NCBI GenBank assembly: GCA_051871515.1 | Contig: JBJECY010000091.1 | Span: forward strand, 1-64,000 | Source: SFTJ01 sp051871515 | GTDB taxonomy: Bacteria; Bacteroidota; Bacteroidia; Bacteroidales; Muribaculaceae | Direction: 5' to 3' | DNA length: 64,000 nucleotides | In this document: in pieces, positions 42,002 through 50,565 of the stretch | How the letters are laid out: each line of letters begins with the position of its first letter | How positions within the stretch are numbered: the stretch's first letter is position 1 | Program-made: the position numbers and the translations under genes | The notes under the pieces: model-generated | Databases searched by the model: none | The model's input: only the letters and a program-made list of their open reading frames with translations | What the model was told of the DNA's origin: nothing

Positions 42002-42009
42002 CAAATTTA
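42002..42009 (-). promoter_or_regulatory. -7 promoter element for pheS
   Basis: The minus strand reads TAAATTTG, matching TAnnTTTG, 26 bases before the ATG. Confidence 0.55.
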
Positions 42010-42117
42010 CGAAAAATTTATGCAAGCAGAGTGCTATAAGACAAATTAATTTGAAAATAATGTGCGGCATAGTCTAAAATCAGTGCAAAAAAAGATAGGT
42101 GAAAGCACAATGTTTTG

Positions 42118-42125
42118 TAATTTTG
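42118..42125 (+). promoter_or_regulatory. -7 like element directly before tilS
   Basis: TAATTTTG matches TAnnTTTG but ends only 4 bases before the ATG at 42130, so any transcript from it would be essentially leaderless. No -33 TTTG is present. Confidence 0.4.
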
Positions 42126-42129
42126 TGTT

Positions 42130-43479
42130 ATGGATAAGCTGCAATTTGAAGAAAAAGTGAAAGAATTCATGGCGCGTGAATGTCATGTTGACTTGGGCGA
42201 CTGCTTGCTGGTGACGGTGAGCGGCGGTGCCGATTCGGTGGCGTTGCTGTGGGTGTTGCATAGCTTGGGCTATCAATGCCAGGTGGCGCACTGCAACTTT
42301 CATTTACGCGGCGAGGAGAGCAACCGCGACGAGCAATGGGTGCGCCAGTTGGCGCAACGACTGGATGTGCCGGTTCACGTTGAGCACTTTGATGTGGCTG
42401 CCTATGAGAGCAGTCATGGCGTGTCAACCGAGATGGCTTGCCGAGAATTGCGTTATGAGTGGTTTGAGCAGCTACGTCGTAGTCTTGGCTGCCAAGCCAT
42501 AGCCGTGGCTCATCATGCCGATGATGCTGTTGAAACATTTTTCCTTAATGCCGTGCGCGGAAGCGGTGTGCGCGGCTTGGCGTCAATAAAGCCTCGCAAC
42601 GGATACCTTGTGCGTCCGCTGCTCTGCGTTGACCGTGGGCTTATTGAGGACTATTTGACGCAATTGCAGGTGGAGTTTGTTATTGATAGCACCAATGAAA
42701 TGAATGTGTATAAGCGCAATAAAGTGCGCAATCAGGTGTTGCCGTTGCTCTATGACTGCTTGCCGGAGGCTAAAATAGGTTTGCAGCGCACGTTGCAGAA
42801 TGTGCGTGAGCAGTGGCAACTTTATGAACACTTGGTGGAGCAGGCTCGTGCCCAGATGATGCATTGCAGCGGCGGAGTGTGGCACATTAGCAAGCAGGCG
42901 TTGCTTGCAGTGCCGCAGCAAGAGGCTATGCTGCATGAGTTGCTGAAGCAATTTGGGTTTAACAGCTCGCAGGTTCACAGCATTGCTTTGGGCCTTAATA
43001 ATGTGGGAAGCTTGTATTTCTCGGCATCTCACCGGCTTGTGGTGGAGCGCGACGGCCTTGACGTGAGCGCTTTGGGCGATGATGCCTGCTGCGAGGTGCC
43101 GGTGGGCTTTGATGACGACATCAACAGCGTGATTAAGGTGCGTGTTGAGCGAGTGCCAATGCCGTTTGTGCGAGGCTCGGTTGATGGGCAGACCACGGTG
43201 GCAATTGGCAAAAGCGTTCTGGCTGCGCGCAAGGTGGTGCTACGTCATTGGCGACAAGGCGACCGCATGCGCCCGTTTGGACTCAAAGGCAGCAAATTAT
43301 TGAGCGACGTGTTTGCCGATTTCAAGGCAAACGACCACAGCAAGCGCAATGCTTGGGTGCTTGAAGCCGATGGCACCATTGTGTGGCTGTTGGGCTACAG
43401 GTCGTCGCGCGACTTCCCGATTAAGGCTGCCGATGATTTTTATTTGAAATTAACTTACGAAAAAGATACACAGAACTAA
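42130..43479 (+). CDS. tilS: tRNA(Ile)-lysidine synthetase
   Basis: TilS changes C34 of tRNA(Ile)(CAU) to lysidine so that it reads AUA codons. The 449-residue protein has the PP-loop VSGGADSVALL near residues 30-40, the HCNFHLRGEES block, the AVAHHADDAVETFFLNAVRGSG block, and the C-terminal domain with LRHWRQGDRMRPFGLKGSKLLSDVFADFK, typical of TilS. Length is normal. It lies 10 bases before the DUF4886 gene, so the two are probably cotranscribed. Confidence 0.95.
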   Translation: MDKLQFEEKVKEFMARECHVDLGDCLLVTVSGGADSVALLWVLHSLGYQCQVAHCNFHLRGEESNRDEQWVRQLAQRLDVPVHVEHFDVAAYESSHGVSTEMACRELRYEWFEQLRRSLGCQAIAVAHHADDAVETFFLNAVRGSGVRGLASIKPRNGYLVRPLLCVDRGLIEDYLTQLQVEFVIDSTNEMNVYKRNKVRNQVLPLLYDCLPEAKIGLQRTLQNVREQWQLYEHLVEQARAQMMHCSGGVWHISKQALLAVPQQEAMLHELLKQFGFNSSQVHSIALGLNNVGSLYFSASHRLVVERDGLDVSALGDDACCEVPVGFDDDINSVIKVRVERVPMPFVRGSVDGQTTVAIGKSVLAARKVVLRHWRQGDRMRPFGLKGSKLLSDVFADFKANDHSKRNAWVLEADGTIVWLLGYRSSRDFPIKAADDFYLKLTYEKDTQN

Positions 43480-43489
43480 GAGAAAAAAA

Positions 43490-44389
43490 GTGATGAAAAA
43501 GATTGTATTGATGTTGATTGTGCTGGTGATGTGCACATTTAGCGGTAATGCTGCCGGCGGCATCACCAATTACCCCATTCCGCAAAGCCCAGACACTTTG
43601 CGTATTTTGGGTGTGGGTAACAGTTTCACTGACGATGGCATGATGTATTTGCCCAATTTGCTTGCTGCTGCCGGAATACACAATGTGGTGCTTGGCCGCT
43701 TGTATATTGGCGGTTGTACGCTTGAACGCCATTGCAGAGAGTATGATGCCGACTCGCACAACTACATATATTATAAATCGGTGAAAAACCAGTGGTCAAC
43801 GGTGCTTAAAACGGCATCGTTGCTCGATGGTGTGCTCGATGAGCCATGGGACATCATTGTGGTGCAACAGGCATCGGGGCTCTCGGGGCTTTATAGCAGT
43901 TATCAGCCGTGGCTCGACAAGCTGATGGAAATTCTGCGCTTTAACTGCCGCAATGCCGGTGCCACCATTGCGTGGCAGCAGACATGGGCTTATGCCACCA
44001 CTTCAACACACGCCGATTTCGCTCGATATTCAAACAATCAATTGGCGATGTACCAAAACATAATGAGCTGCAATGAGAAACTAATTGAGTCAACCCCTAT
44101 TGATGTGCTCATACCCACTGGCACCACCATACAAAACCTGCGTGCTGCCATGCACGATGCCAAGGAATTTACGCGCGACGGTTATCATCTCAACTATAAG
44201 ATGGGTCGCTATGCTGCGGCATGCGCATGGTTTCAGTCACTTGTAGCTCCGGCTTTTCGCACCACCATTGAGGGCAACAGTTGCCGCCTGCATGGCTCGT
44301 CGCAGCGGTTGAGCGACGAGGAAGCCGAAGCCTGTCAGTTGGCAGCTCGGCGTGCCTGTGCCCGTCACTATGCCGTGTGGGCTGAGTGA
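43490..44389 (+). CDS. Exported DUF4886 (SGNH-like) protein
   Basis: The 299-residue protein has a signal peptide ending near NAA (residues 1-22). The block ILGVGNSFTDDGMMYLPNLL resembles the nucleophile region of SGNH hydrolases, and the C-terminal TRDGYHLNYKMGRYAAAC resembles the DxxH dyad block. The family (DUF4886) is frequent in gut Bacteroidetes near carbohydrate genes and is thought to be esterase-like; no substrate is known. It follows tilS by 10 bases and converges on the threonine aldolase gene. Confidence 0.85.
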   Translation: MMKKIVLMLIVLVMCTFSGNAAGGITNYPIPQSPDTLRILGVGNSFTDDGMMYLPNLLAAAGIHNVVLGRLYIGGCTLERHCREYDADSHNYIYYKSVKNQWSTVLKTASLLDGVLDEPWDIIVVQQASGLSGLYSSYQPWLDKLMEILRFNCRNAGATIAWQQTWAYATTSTHADFARYSNNQLAMYQNIMSCNEKLIESTPIDVLIPTGTTIQNLRAAMHDAKEFTRDGYHLNYKMGRYAAACAWFQSLVAPAFRTTIEGNSCRLHGSSQRLSDEEAEACQLAARRACARHYAVWAE

Positions 44390-44402
44390 CCGTAAACCTA
44401 TC

Positions 44403-45440
44403 CTAAAGCTGCTCTATTGCTTTAATCAGGCAATCAACATTTTGGGGCATGGTTGCCCAACTGGTGCAGAAGCGCACTGCCGTGTGCTCCTTGTCAATGG
44501 GCTGCCATAGCGAGAACAGAAAATCTTGCTCAAGCGCTTTTATCTGGCTTTGGGTGAGTATGGGAAATTGCTGATTGGTGGTGCTGTTGACCAGCATGGC
44601 AATACCTTTGGCTTCAAACGCCTGTTTTATGCGCATGGCTTGTTGCACGGCATGATGCGAGATGTTAAGGTAGAGATTATTGCTGAACAGTTCAAGAAAT
44701 TGCAGCCCCAGCAGTCTGCCTTTGGCAAGCATGCCGCCTTGCTGCTTGATGTGATACCGGAAGTGCTCAACGTGATATTGCTGATTGGTGAACACCACCG
44801 CCTCGCCAAACAGCGCGCCCACCTTTGTTCCGCCAATGTAAAACACATCGCAAAGCTGTGCCAACTGACTGATGTCAACATCAGCATCTTGGGCAGCGAG
44901 GCCATATCCCAATCTGGCTCCGTCAATGAATAGCGGCAGGCTGTGGCTGCGGCACACGTTGTGCAACTCGTCAAGCTCACGATGAGTGTAGATGGTGCCT
45001 ATTTCGGTAGGGAACGAGATATAGACCATGCCAGGCTGTACCATGTGCTCAGGGCCATCTTCGTTGAAATGGTCGTTAATGCATTGCTCAACTTGCGTTG
45101 CGGTGATTTTGCCGTTGGTGGCAGGCAGGCTCAGCACCTTGTGCCCGGTGTGCTCAATGGCTCCGGTTTCGTGCACGTTGATGTGCCCGCTTTGGGCGCA
45201 AATCACGCCTTGATAGGGTCTCAGCAGCGAGGCAATCACTGTGGTGTTGGTTTGCGTGCCGCCTACCAGAAAATGCACGTCGGCATCCTGGCAGTTGATG
45301 GCATCTTTGATGGCTTGCGCGGCTTGGTGGCAGTAATGGTCCTCGCCGTAGCCCACGGTTTGTTCCATATTGGTGGCGGCAAGACGCTGCATTATTGCCG
45401 GATGCGCCCCTTCGTTGTAGTCACATTGGAATTGTATCAT
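44403..45440 (-). CDS. Low-specificity L-threonine aldolase-type PLP enzyme
   Basis: The 345-residue protein belongs to the beta-eliminating lyase/threonine aldolase family, which splits threonine to glycine and acetaldehyde. It shows the GGTQTNTTVI block (PLP phosphate binding), the FIDGARLGYGL block with the PLP-nitrogen Asp and the Schiff-base Lys in FYIGGTKVGALFGEA. Length is normal. It starts MIQFQCDYNEGAHPAI, as in Bacteroides homologues. Some related enzymes act on other beta-hydroxy amino acids. It has its own promoter element at 45512. Confidence 0.92.
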   Translation of the reverse strand: MIQFQCDYNEGAHPAIMQRLAATNMEQTVGYGEDHYCHQAAQAIKDAINCQDADVHFLVGGTQTNTTVIASLLRPYQGVICAQSGHINVHETGAIEHTGHKVLSLPATNGKITATQVEQCINDHFNEDGPEHMVQPGMVYISFPTEIGTIYTHRELDELHNVCRSHSLPLFIDGARLGYGLAAQDADVDISQLAQLCDVFYIGGTKVGALFGEAVVFTNQQYHVEHFRYHIKQQGGMLAKGRLLGLQFLELFSNNLYLNISHHAVQQAMRIKQAFEAKGIAMLVNSTTNQQFPILTQSQIKALEQDFLFSLWQPIDKEHTAVRFCTSWATMPQNVDCLIKAIEQL

Positions 45441-45511
45441 TGCAGATGTATTGTTTTTTCTCGGTTATTCCCAAAAGTTTTTTCTCCCATATAGCAATTA
45501 TATGGCTTTTA

Positions 45512-45519
45512 CAAAAGTA
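45512..45519 (-). promoter_or_regulatory. -7 promoter element for the threonine aldolase gene
   Basis: The minus strand reads TACTTTTG, matching TAnnTTTG, 71 bases before the ATG. Confidence 0.5.
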
Positions 45520-45752
45520 TAAAACTCCATGCCTTTTTTGTGCCTGTTTGATGAAAATTTTTCAGAAAAAGTTGCTTTGTGATTTTATTCAGTGCTGTGA
45601 AAATGGCGAATGGCTCGCAAGTTTCGGTTGAGATGTCTTTCATGGGGCCGTCGTTGAAGCCTATGATGGAAACAAATCAACAAGAATGTGTCAGAAACTA
45701 TTCAGAAATGCACAAAACTTTGCATGAAAAGTAAACTTTATTCGCCAAAAGA
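45520..45752 (+). other. Intergenic stretch between the threonine aldolase and rho promoters
   Basis: About 230 bases hold no supported reading frame or RNA. Short repeated words such as TTCAGAAA occur but form no clear structure. Confidence 0.4.
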
Positions 45753-45782
45753 TTGTTGTAATGGAAAAATGTTGTATATTTG
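45753..45782 (+). promoter_or_regulatory. Promoter of rho
   Basis: TTG at 45753-45755, 19 bases, then TATATTTG at 45775-45782. The resulting leader is about 215 bases, unusually long for this window. Confidence 0.65.
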
Positions 45783-45933
45783 CATCGCAAAATCAAAATA
45801 AACAAAACTCCGGCATAAGGTGTAAACTGAATAGTTGCACATTTAGTTACCTTGATAAGTGCCAAATCCTGTAATTAAGTATTAACGCGTTTCTCATTAG
45901 TTTTTGAGAACACAAACCGAATCATGAAATTGT

Positions 45934-45973
45934 GATATTGCGCACATCTGAAACCGATGTGGTGGGTAATATC
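45934..45973 (+). promoter_or_regulatory. Hairpin in the rho leader, possible autoregulatory element
   Basis: GATATT (45934-45939) pairs with AATATC (45968-45973) and CACATC (45943-45948) with GATGTG (45956-45961), giving a two-part stem with a TGAAACC loop, 31 bases before the ATG. Rho controls its own leader in other bacteria; whether it does here is an inference. Confidence 0.4.
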
Positions 45974-46004
45974 GTAAATTCATCTATGTAATAAAAATAT
46001 ACCT

Positions 46005-48056
46005 ATGTATACTCTTTTAGAATTAAACTCTATGAATGAGTCGGACTTGCGTGCCTTAGCAAAATCATTTGGCATCAAGAAGTCTGATTCAGAATCGTTA
46101 GAAACTCTTGCATACGCCATTATCGACCATGAGGCAGAGACTGCTTCAAAGGAGAAGGCTAATGATGCAAAAGAAAAGAAACCGGGCAGAAAGAAAAACG
46201 ATAAGAAAGTTAGTGAAAAAGACACTGTAGCCAAAGAAAAAAAGCCTGCTGCCAAGAAAAAGACCACAACCAAGAAGCAGAACAAGACGGCTGAGAAATC
46301 GGCTGACGAAGAACTGGAGGCCAACGTTCAAGCCGAAGTTAAGGATGATGCTCAGCAAGAAGAGGTGAAAAAAACTCGCCGCCGCACTCGCGTGGCTGAG
46401 GCAAAAGCTGAGTCGGCTGCTGAAACCGCTCAGCAAGAGCAGCAACCTGAGGCTGAGGCACCAAAAGAACCGGCTGCTGAAACACCGCAGCAAGAGGTTC
46501 AGGCCGCAGCTGCTTCTGAGCAAGAGCCTGCTCAATTTGTTGAACAAGTTAACGAGGCACCAGCTGCTAAACCTGTTGCAAAGAATGTTGATGAAATGCC
46601 GCAAGAGCCAACTCAGCGAGTGTTCACGCCACGCGTGTTTACTCCAAGCGGTTCGCCAGCTGAGAAAAAAGAAAACTCGCTTGATGAGTTTTTCCCTGCC
46701 GCAGCAAGTTTCCGCCCACGCTCACAGCAAGAGCGCGAAGAGGCTGCCAAGCGCGCAGCTGAGGAAGCAAAACGTGCCGCTGAAGAGGCTGCCAAGGCCA
46801 CTATAATACTGCAAGAACCAAAGGTTGAGAAAGAACAACCAAAATCAAAAAAGCAAAAGAAACAACAAAAGCAGCAACAGGCACAGCAAAAAGCACAACA
46901 GCAACAAGACAATCCATATCTCGATAATCCATATAATTTTGAAGGAATCCTCAAGGGCAAGGGTTTGCTTGAAGTGATGCCTGATGGCTATGGCTTCTTG
47001 CGCTCGTCGGACTACAACTATCTCACTTCGCCCGACGATGTGTATGTGTCGCAAGCACAAATCAAGCAATACAGCCTAAAGACCGGCGATATTGTTGAGG
47101 GTAACATTCGTCCGCCGCGCGAAGGCGAGAAATATTTCCCATTGTGTGGCGTTGACACCATCAACGGTGCGTTGCCTGAGCTTGCCCGCGACCGTGTGCC
47201 TTTTGAACACCTCACTCCGCTGTTCCCTGATGAGAAATTCGACCTTGTGAGCAAGAAGAATCCAAATATATCGATGCGCGTGGTTGATATGTTCTCGCCA
47301 ATTGGTAAGGGTCAGCGCGGTTTGATTGTGGCACCGCCAAAGGCTGGTAAGACCGTGTTGCTCAAAGATATAGCCAATGCTATTGCCGAGAATCACCCTC
47401 GCACTCACTTGATTATATTGCTCATTGACGAGCGCCCCGAGGAGGTTACCGATATGCGCCGCAGTGTGCGTGCCGACGTTATTGCATCGACCTTCGATGA
47501 GCCTGCCGAGCGCCACGTGAAGATTGCCGGATTGGTGCTTGAAAGTGCCAAGCGCATGGTGGAATGTGGACACGATGTGGTGATTTTGCTTGACTCAATC
47601 ACTCGTTTGGCTCGAGCCTACAACACCAATCAACCTGCGTCGGGCAAGATACTTTCAGGTGGTGTTGATGCCAACGCCTTGCAAAAGCCTAAGAGGTTCT
47701 TTGGTGCCGCCCGCAACATTGAGGGCGGAGGTAGCCTCACCATCATTGCAACTGCCCTTATTGAAACCGGCAGCAAGATGGATGAAGTGATTTTTGAGGA
47801 ATTTAAGGGTACGGGTAACATGGAGCTTCAGCTCGACCGCAAACTCTCAAACAAGCGCATATTCCCGGCTGTGGACATTGTGGCATCGAGCACTCGTCGC
47901 GACGATTTGCTCATTCGTCCGGAATTAAATTCACGCATGTGGGTACTGCGTAATTTCTTAAGTGACCGCACCACCATTGAAGCTATGGAATTTATAAAAG
48001 ACCAAATGGAAAAGACTCGCAGCAACGAAGAGTTGCTACTTACTATGGACCGTTGA
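46005..48056 (+). CDS. rho: Transcription termination factor Rho with long disordered insert
   Basis: Rho is the hexameric RNA helicase that ends transcription. The 683-residue protein is far longer than the ~420 of E. coli. Residues 1-45 are the Rho N-terminal helix bundle (LRALAKSFGIK). Residues about 46-305 are a low-complexity insert rich in Lys, Glu, Ala and Gln. The RNA-binding cold-shock-like domain follows (LEVMPDGYGFLRS, about 320-390), then the ATPase with LIVAPPKAGKT and LIDERPEEVTDM. In Bacteroides thetaiotaomicron the corresponding disordered region drives Rho condensates. Own promoter, long leader, strong terminator. Confidence 0.97.
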   Translation: MYTLLELNSMNESDLRALAKSFGIKKSDSESLETLAYAIIDHEAETASKEKANDAKEKKPGRKKNDKKVSEKDTVAKEKKPAAKKKTTTKKQNKTAEKSADEELEANVQAEVKDDAQQEEVKKTRRRTRVAEAKAESAAETAQQEQQPEAEAPKEPAAETPQQEVQAAAASEQEPAQFVEQVNEAPAAKPVAKNVDEMPQEPTQRVFTPRVFTPSGSPAEKKENSLDEFFPAAASFRPRSQQEREEAAKRAAEEAKRAAEEAAKATIILQEPKVEKEQPKSKKQKKQQKQQQAQQKAQQQQDNPYLDNPYNFEGILKGKGLLEVMPDGYGFLRSSDYNYLTSPDDVYVSQAQIKQYSLKTGDIVEGNIRPPREGEKYFPLCGVDTINGALPELARDRVPFEHLTPLFPDEKFDLVSKKNPNISMRVVDMFSPIGKGQRGLIVAPPKAGKTVLLKDIANAIAENHPRTHLIILLIDERPEEVTDMRRSVRADVIASTFDEPAERHVKIAGLVLESAKRMVECGHDVVILLDSITRLARAYNTNQPASGKILSGGVDANALQKPKRFFGAARNIEGGGSLTIIATALIETGSKMDEVIFEEFKGTGNMELQLDRKLSNKRIFPAVDIVASSTRRDDLLIRPELNSRMWVLRNFLSDRTTIEAMEFIKDQMEKTRSNEELLLTMDR

Positions 48057-48088
48057 GGCGTGTAGCTTTTTCATGGATGATAAAAAAG

Positions 48089-48120
48089 GCTGAACTCTTT
48101 GCAAAGAGTTCAGCTTTTTT
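48089..48120. terminator. Strong bidirectional terminator after rho
   Basis: A perfect 26-base palindrome (48089-48114, beginning GCTGAACTCTTT) is flanked by six A residues on the left and six T residues on the right, so it can end both rho and the convergent gene at 48139. Confidence 0.9.
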
Positions 48121-48138
48121 GTTATGCTTGCGTTGCTG

Positions 48139-48840
48139 TTATTGCGAGTTCTTGCTGAGGTATTGAACTATCTGCTGCAAAGTGGTGTCTTTGAGCAGAA
48201 CTGTCATGTTTGCGCCAAGCAGATAAAGCGTGGGAATCTTGGGCAGATAATAGGTTTCTTGCTCATCAATTACGGCTTGGCTATCCCATCCGTTCACTAT
48301 TATGCCGGGCATTGGCGTTGAGAGCCATGTTTGCCTGTCATCGTAGGGGTAAATGCCAATTATTGACAGTTTGTTTTGCTCAACCATGCTGCATAGCAGC
48401 TGGTTTTGGGTGATAGCGTGCTTCAGTTGGGCGCACTCGTCGCAGTCGGGGTCGTTGAAAAGTAGAATACAAAAAGGTGTATCGTATTCGCTTAGGCTGT
48501 GGCTGGCATCATCGGGGGTGATGAAAGCAATGTCGGCAGCTTGTTGCCCGGGGCGATTTTTAAGCGCATTAGTAAGCTGCATCTGTGGTCGCACCTTGTC
48601 GGCATCGGTGAGTAGGGGAGAGTTGAGCAAAGCATTCAGCACCTCAATGTAGATGTCCTCGTCGTAGCCTTCACTGCCGGCTGTGTAAAGAAACTGCTCG
48701 GCTTGCCGGGCTTGTGAAAGCACGGCCTCGCGGCTGTGAGCACCCTTGATGCGGTCAACATAGCCCATTGAGCAATATTGCGCTTTCACGCTCAGCGAGC
48801 ACAAGATTGTGATTAGATATGTAGTGAATAGCTTTCTCAT
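48139..48840 (-). CDS. Exported thioredoxin-like protein (DUF5106-like N-terminal part)
   Basis: The 233-residue protein has a signal peptide ending KAQ (residues 1-21). The N-terminal half is helical and resembles the DUF5106 domain that precedes thioredoxin domains in Bacteroidales. The C-terminal half has a thioredoxin-fold pattern with FNDPDCDECAQLK, a CxxC pair near residue 134, and LPKIPTLYLLG with the cis-Pro. It may be a periplasmic thiol oxidoreductase; CDEC is unusual next to the common CGPC. Its -7 element overlaps a palindrome shared with ybaK, and only 4 bases separate that element from the ATG. Confidence 0.8.
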   Translation of the reverse strand: MRKLFTTYLITILCSLSVKAQYCSMGYVDRIKGAHSREAVLSQARQAEQFLYTAGSEGYDEDIYIEVLNALLNSPLLTDADKVRPQMQLTNALKNRPGQQAADIAFITPDDASHSLSEYDTPFCILLFNDPDCDECAQLKHAITQNQLLCSMVEQNKLSIIGIYPYDDRQTWLSTPMPGIIVNGWDSQAVIDEQETYYLPKIPTLYLLGANMTVLLKDTTLQQIVQYLSKNSQ

Positions 48841-48843
48841 GTC

Positions 48844-48872
48844 GCAAAGTTAAATAAATTTCTTAACTTTGC
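48844..48872. promoter_or_regulatory. Palindromic divergent promoter pair (thioredoxin-like gene and ybaK)
   Basis: GCAAAGTTAA (48844-48853) and TTAACTTTGC (48863-48872) form a perfect inverted repeat with a 9-base spacer. Each arm contains one TAACTTTG -7 element: 48845-48852 for the minus-strand gene and 48864-48871 for ybaK. The two promoters must compete for RNA polymerase. Confidence 0.6.
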
Positions 48873-48898
48873 ATAAAAGGAATAATTTTTTTGAGAAT

Positions 48899-49390
48899 AT
48901 GTCAGGGATTAACAAGACCAATGCGGCGCGGCTGCTCGATAAGGCCAAGATTGGCTATGAGCTGGTGCCCTATGTGGTTGATGAAAACGATTTGGCTGCA
49001 TCGCACATTGCCAGCCAACTTGGCGAGGATATTCGCCAGGTGTTTAAGACCCTTGTGCTCAAGGGCGAGAAAAGCGGCTATTTTGTGTGCGTGGTGCCCG
49101 GTAATGCCGAGGTCGATTTGAAAAAGGCTGCTAAGGTGTCGGGCAACAAAAAGGTTGACTTGATACCGATGAAAGATTTGCTGCCCACCACCGGTTACAT
49201 CAGGGGCGGCTGCTCGCCTGTGGGCATGAAGAAGCGGTTTCCCACATATTTTCATTGCACCTGCCGTGATTTTGCGTATATCTACGTGAGTGCCGGAGTG
49301 CGAGGGCTGCAACTGAAGGTTGCTCCGGGCGATTTGGTGAATTATGTTGGCGCCACGGTTGCCGACATTGTCGCCGAAACCGGCGAATGA
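48899..49390 (+). CDS. ybaK: Cys-tRNA(Pro)/Cys-tRNA(Cys) deacylase YbaK
   Basis: YbaK hydrolyses mischarged Cys-tRNA(Pro) in trans editing. The 163-residue product starts at the ATG at 48899; a TTG-initiated frame from 48869 overlaps the promoter and was rejected. Family blocks are NAARLLDKAKIGYELVPY, the Lys of VFKTLVLKG, CVVPGNAEVDLKKAAK and GYIRGGCSPVGMKKRFPTY. Length is normal. It appears to lead an operon with aroC (70 bases downstream) and the radical SAM gene. Confidence 0.93.
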   Translation: MSGINKTNAARLLDKAKIGYELVPYVVDENDLAASHIASQLGEDIRQVFKTLVLKGEKSGYFVCVVPGNAEVDLKKAAKVSGNKKVDLIPMKDLLPTTGYIRGGCSPVGMKKRFPTYFHCTCRDFAYIYVSAGVRGLQLKVAPGDLVNYVGATVADIVAETGE

Positions 49391-49460
49391 GTGCCCTGCA
49401 ACCCAAAAGAAAGAGAATTTTTCATTTGAGAACTAACCATAAAACAGATAAAGCGATAAT

Positions 49461-50537
49461 ATGCGAAACGTGTTTGGCGAAGTATTTCGTATTGCAACAT
49501 TTGGCGAGAGCCATGGCGCGGCTATTGGCGGCGTGATTGACGGTATGCCGGCAGGCATAGCCATTAACCTTGATGAAATTCAGCATGAGCTTGACAGGCG
49601 CCGTCCCGGTCAGTCGTCGATTGTGACAGCTCGCAACGAGAGTGACCGTGTTGAGGTGCTGTCAGGAATTTTTCAGGGTGTCACCACTGGCACTCCCATT
49701 GGTTTTGTCATCTACAATCAAGACCATCATTCGGCCGATTATAGTGAGATTGCCAAGTGCTTCCGTCCATCACATGCCGACTATACTTACACCGAGAAAT
49801 ACGGTATGCGCGACTATCGCGGAGGCGGACGCTCGTCGGCGCGCGAAACGGCTGCCCGAGTGGTGGGTGGTGCTTTTGCCAAGCAGGCTTTGCGTCAGTT
49901 GGGCATTGAAGTGACGGCTTACACCTCGCAGGTGGGAGAGATTGCCCTTGATGCCGATTACAGAAAATATAATCTCGCTAAGGTTGATGACAACATAGTG
50001 CGCTGTCCGCACGAACCTACCGCTGAGAAGATGATTGAGCTAATTAAGCAAGTGCGCGCTGATGGTGACACCATTGGCGGAGTTATCACTTGTGTAATAA
50101 AAGGTGTGCCTGTGGGACTGGGCGAGCCTGTGTTTGGGCGTTTGCATGCCTCACTGGGCGCTGCTATGCTCAGCATCAATGCGGTGAAAGGGTTTGAATA
50201 TGGCTTGGGGTTTGGCTTTGCCACAATGCGCGGCAGCGAGGTGAACGACCGTTTTGTGTGCCGCGACGGCGAGGTGCACACTGTGACCAACAATTCGGGT
50301 GGCATACAAGGTGGCATCTCAAACGGCGAGGATATTTATTTCAGAGTTGCATTTAAGCCCGTTGCCACTTTGCTCAAAGACGTTAACACCATCAACAGCG
50401 ACGGCGAGGAGATGGTGCTGCATGCCAAAGGTCGTCACGACCCTTGTGTGTTGCCGCGTGCGGTGCCTGTGGTTGAGGCTATGGCGGCAATCACCGTGCT
50501 CGATAATTATCTCTTAAACAAAACCGTGCATCTTTAA
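49461..50537 (+). CDS. aroC: Chorismate synthase
   Basis: AroC converts EPSP to chorismate, the last step of the shikimate pathway, with reduced FMN. The 358-residue protein has the three family signatures: the start FGEVFRIATFGESHGAAIG, the DYRGGGRSSARETAARV block and the C-terminal GRHDPCVLPRAVPVVEAM. Length is normal. No other aro gene is near. It is likely cotranscribed with ybaK and the radical SAM gene, 28 bases downstream. Confidence 0.97.
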   Translation: MRNVFGEVFRIATFGESHGAAIGGVIDGMPAGIAINLDEIQHELDRRRPGQSSIVTARNESDRVEVLSGIFQGVTTGTPIGFVIYNQDHHSADYSEIAKCFRPSHADYTYTEKYGMRDYRGGGRSSARETAARVVGGAFAKQALRQLGIEVTAYTSQVGEIALDADYRKYNLAKVDDNIVRCPHEPTAEKMIELIKQVRADGDTIGGVITCVIKGVPVGLGEPVFGRLHASLGAAMLSINAVKGFEYGLGFGFATMRGSEVNDRFVCRDGEVHTVTNNSGGIQGGISNGEDIYFRVAFKPVATLLKDVNTINSDGEEMVLHAKGRHDPCVLPRAVPVVEAMAAITVLDNYLLNKTVHL

Positions 50538-50565
50538 TGCTCGTTTCCCACTAAAGAGTCAGGCG

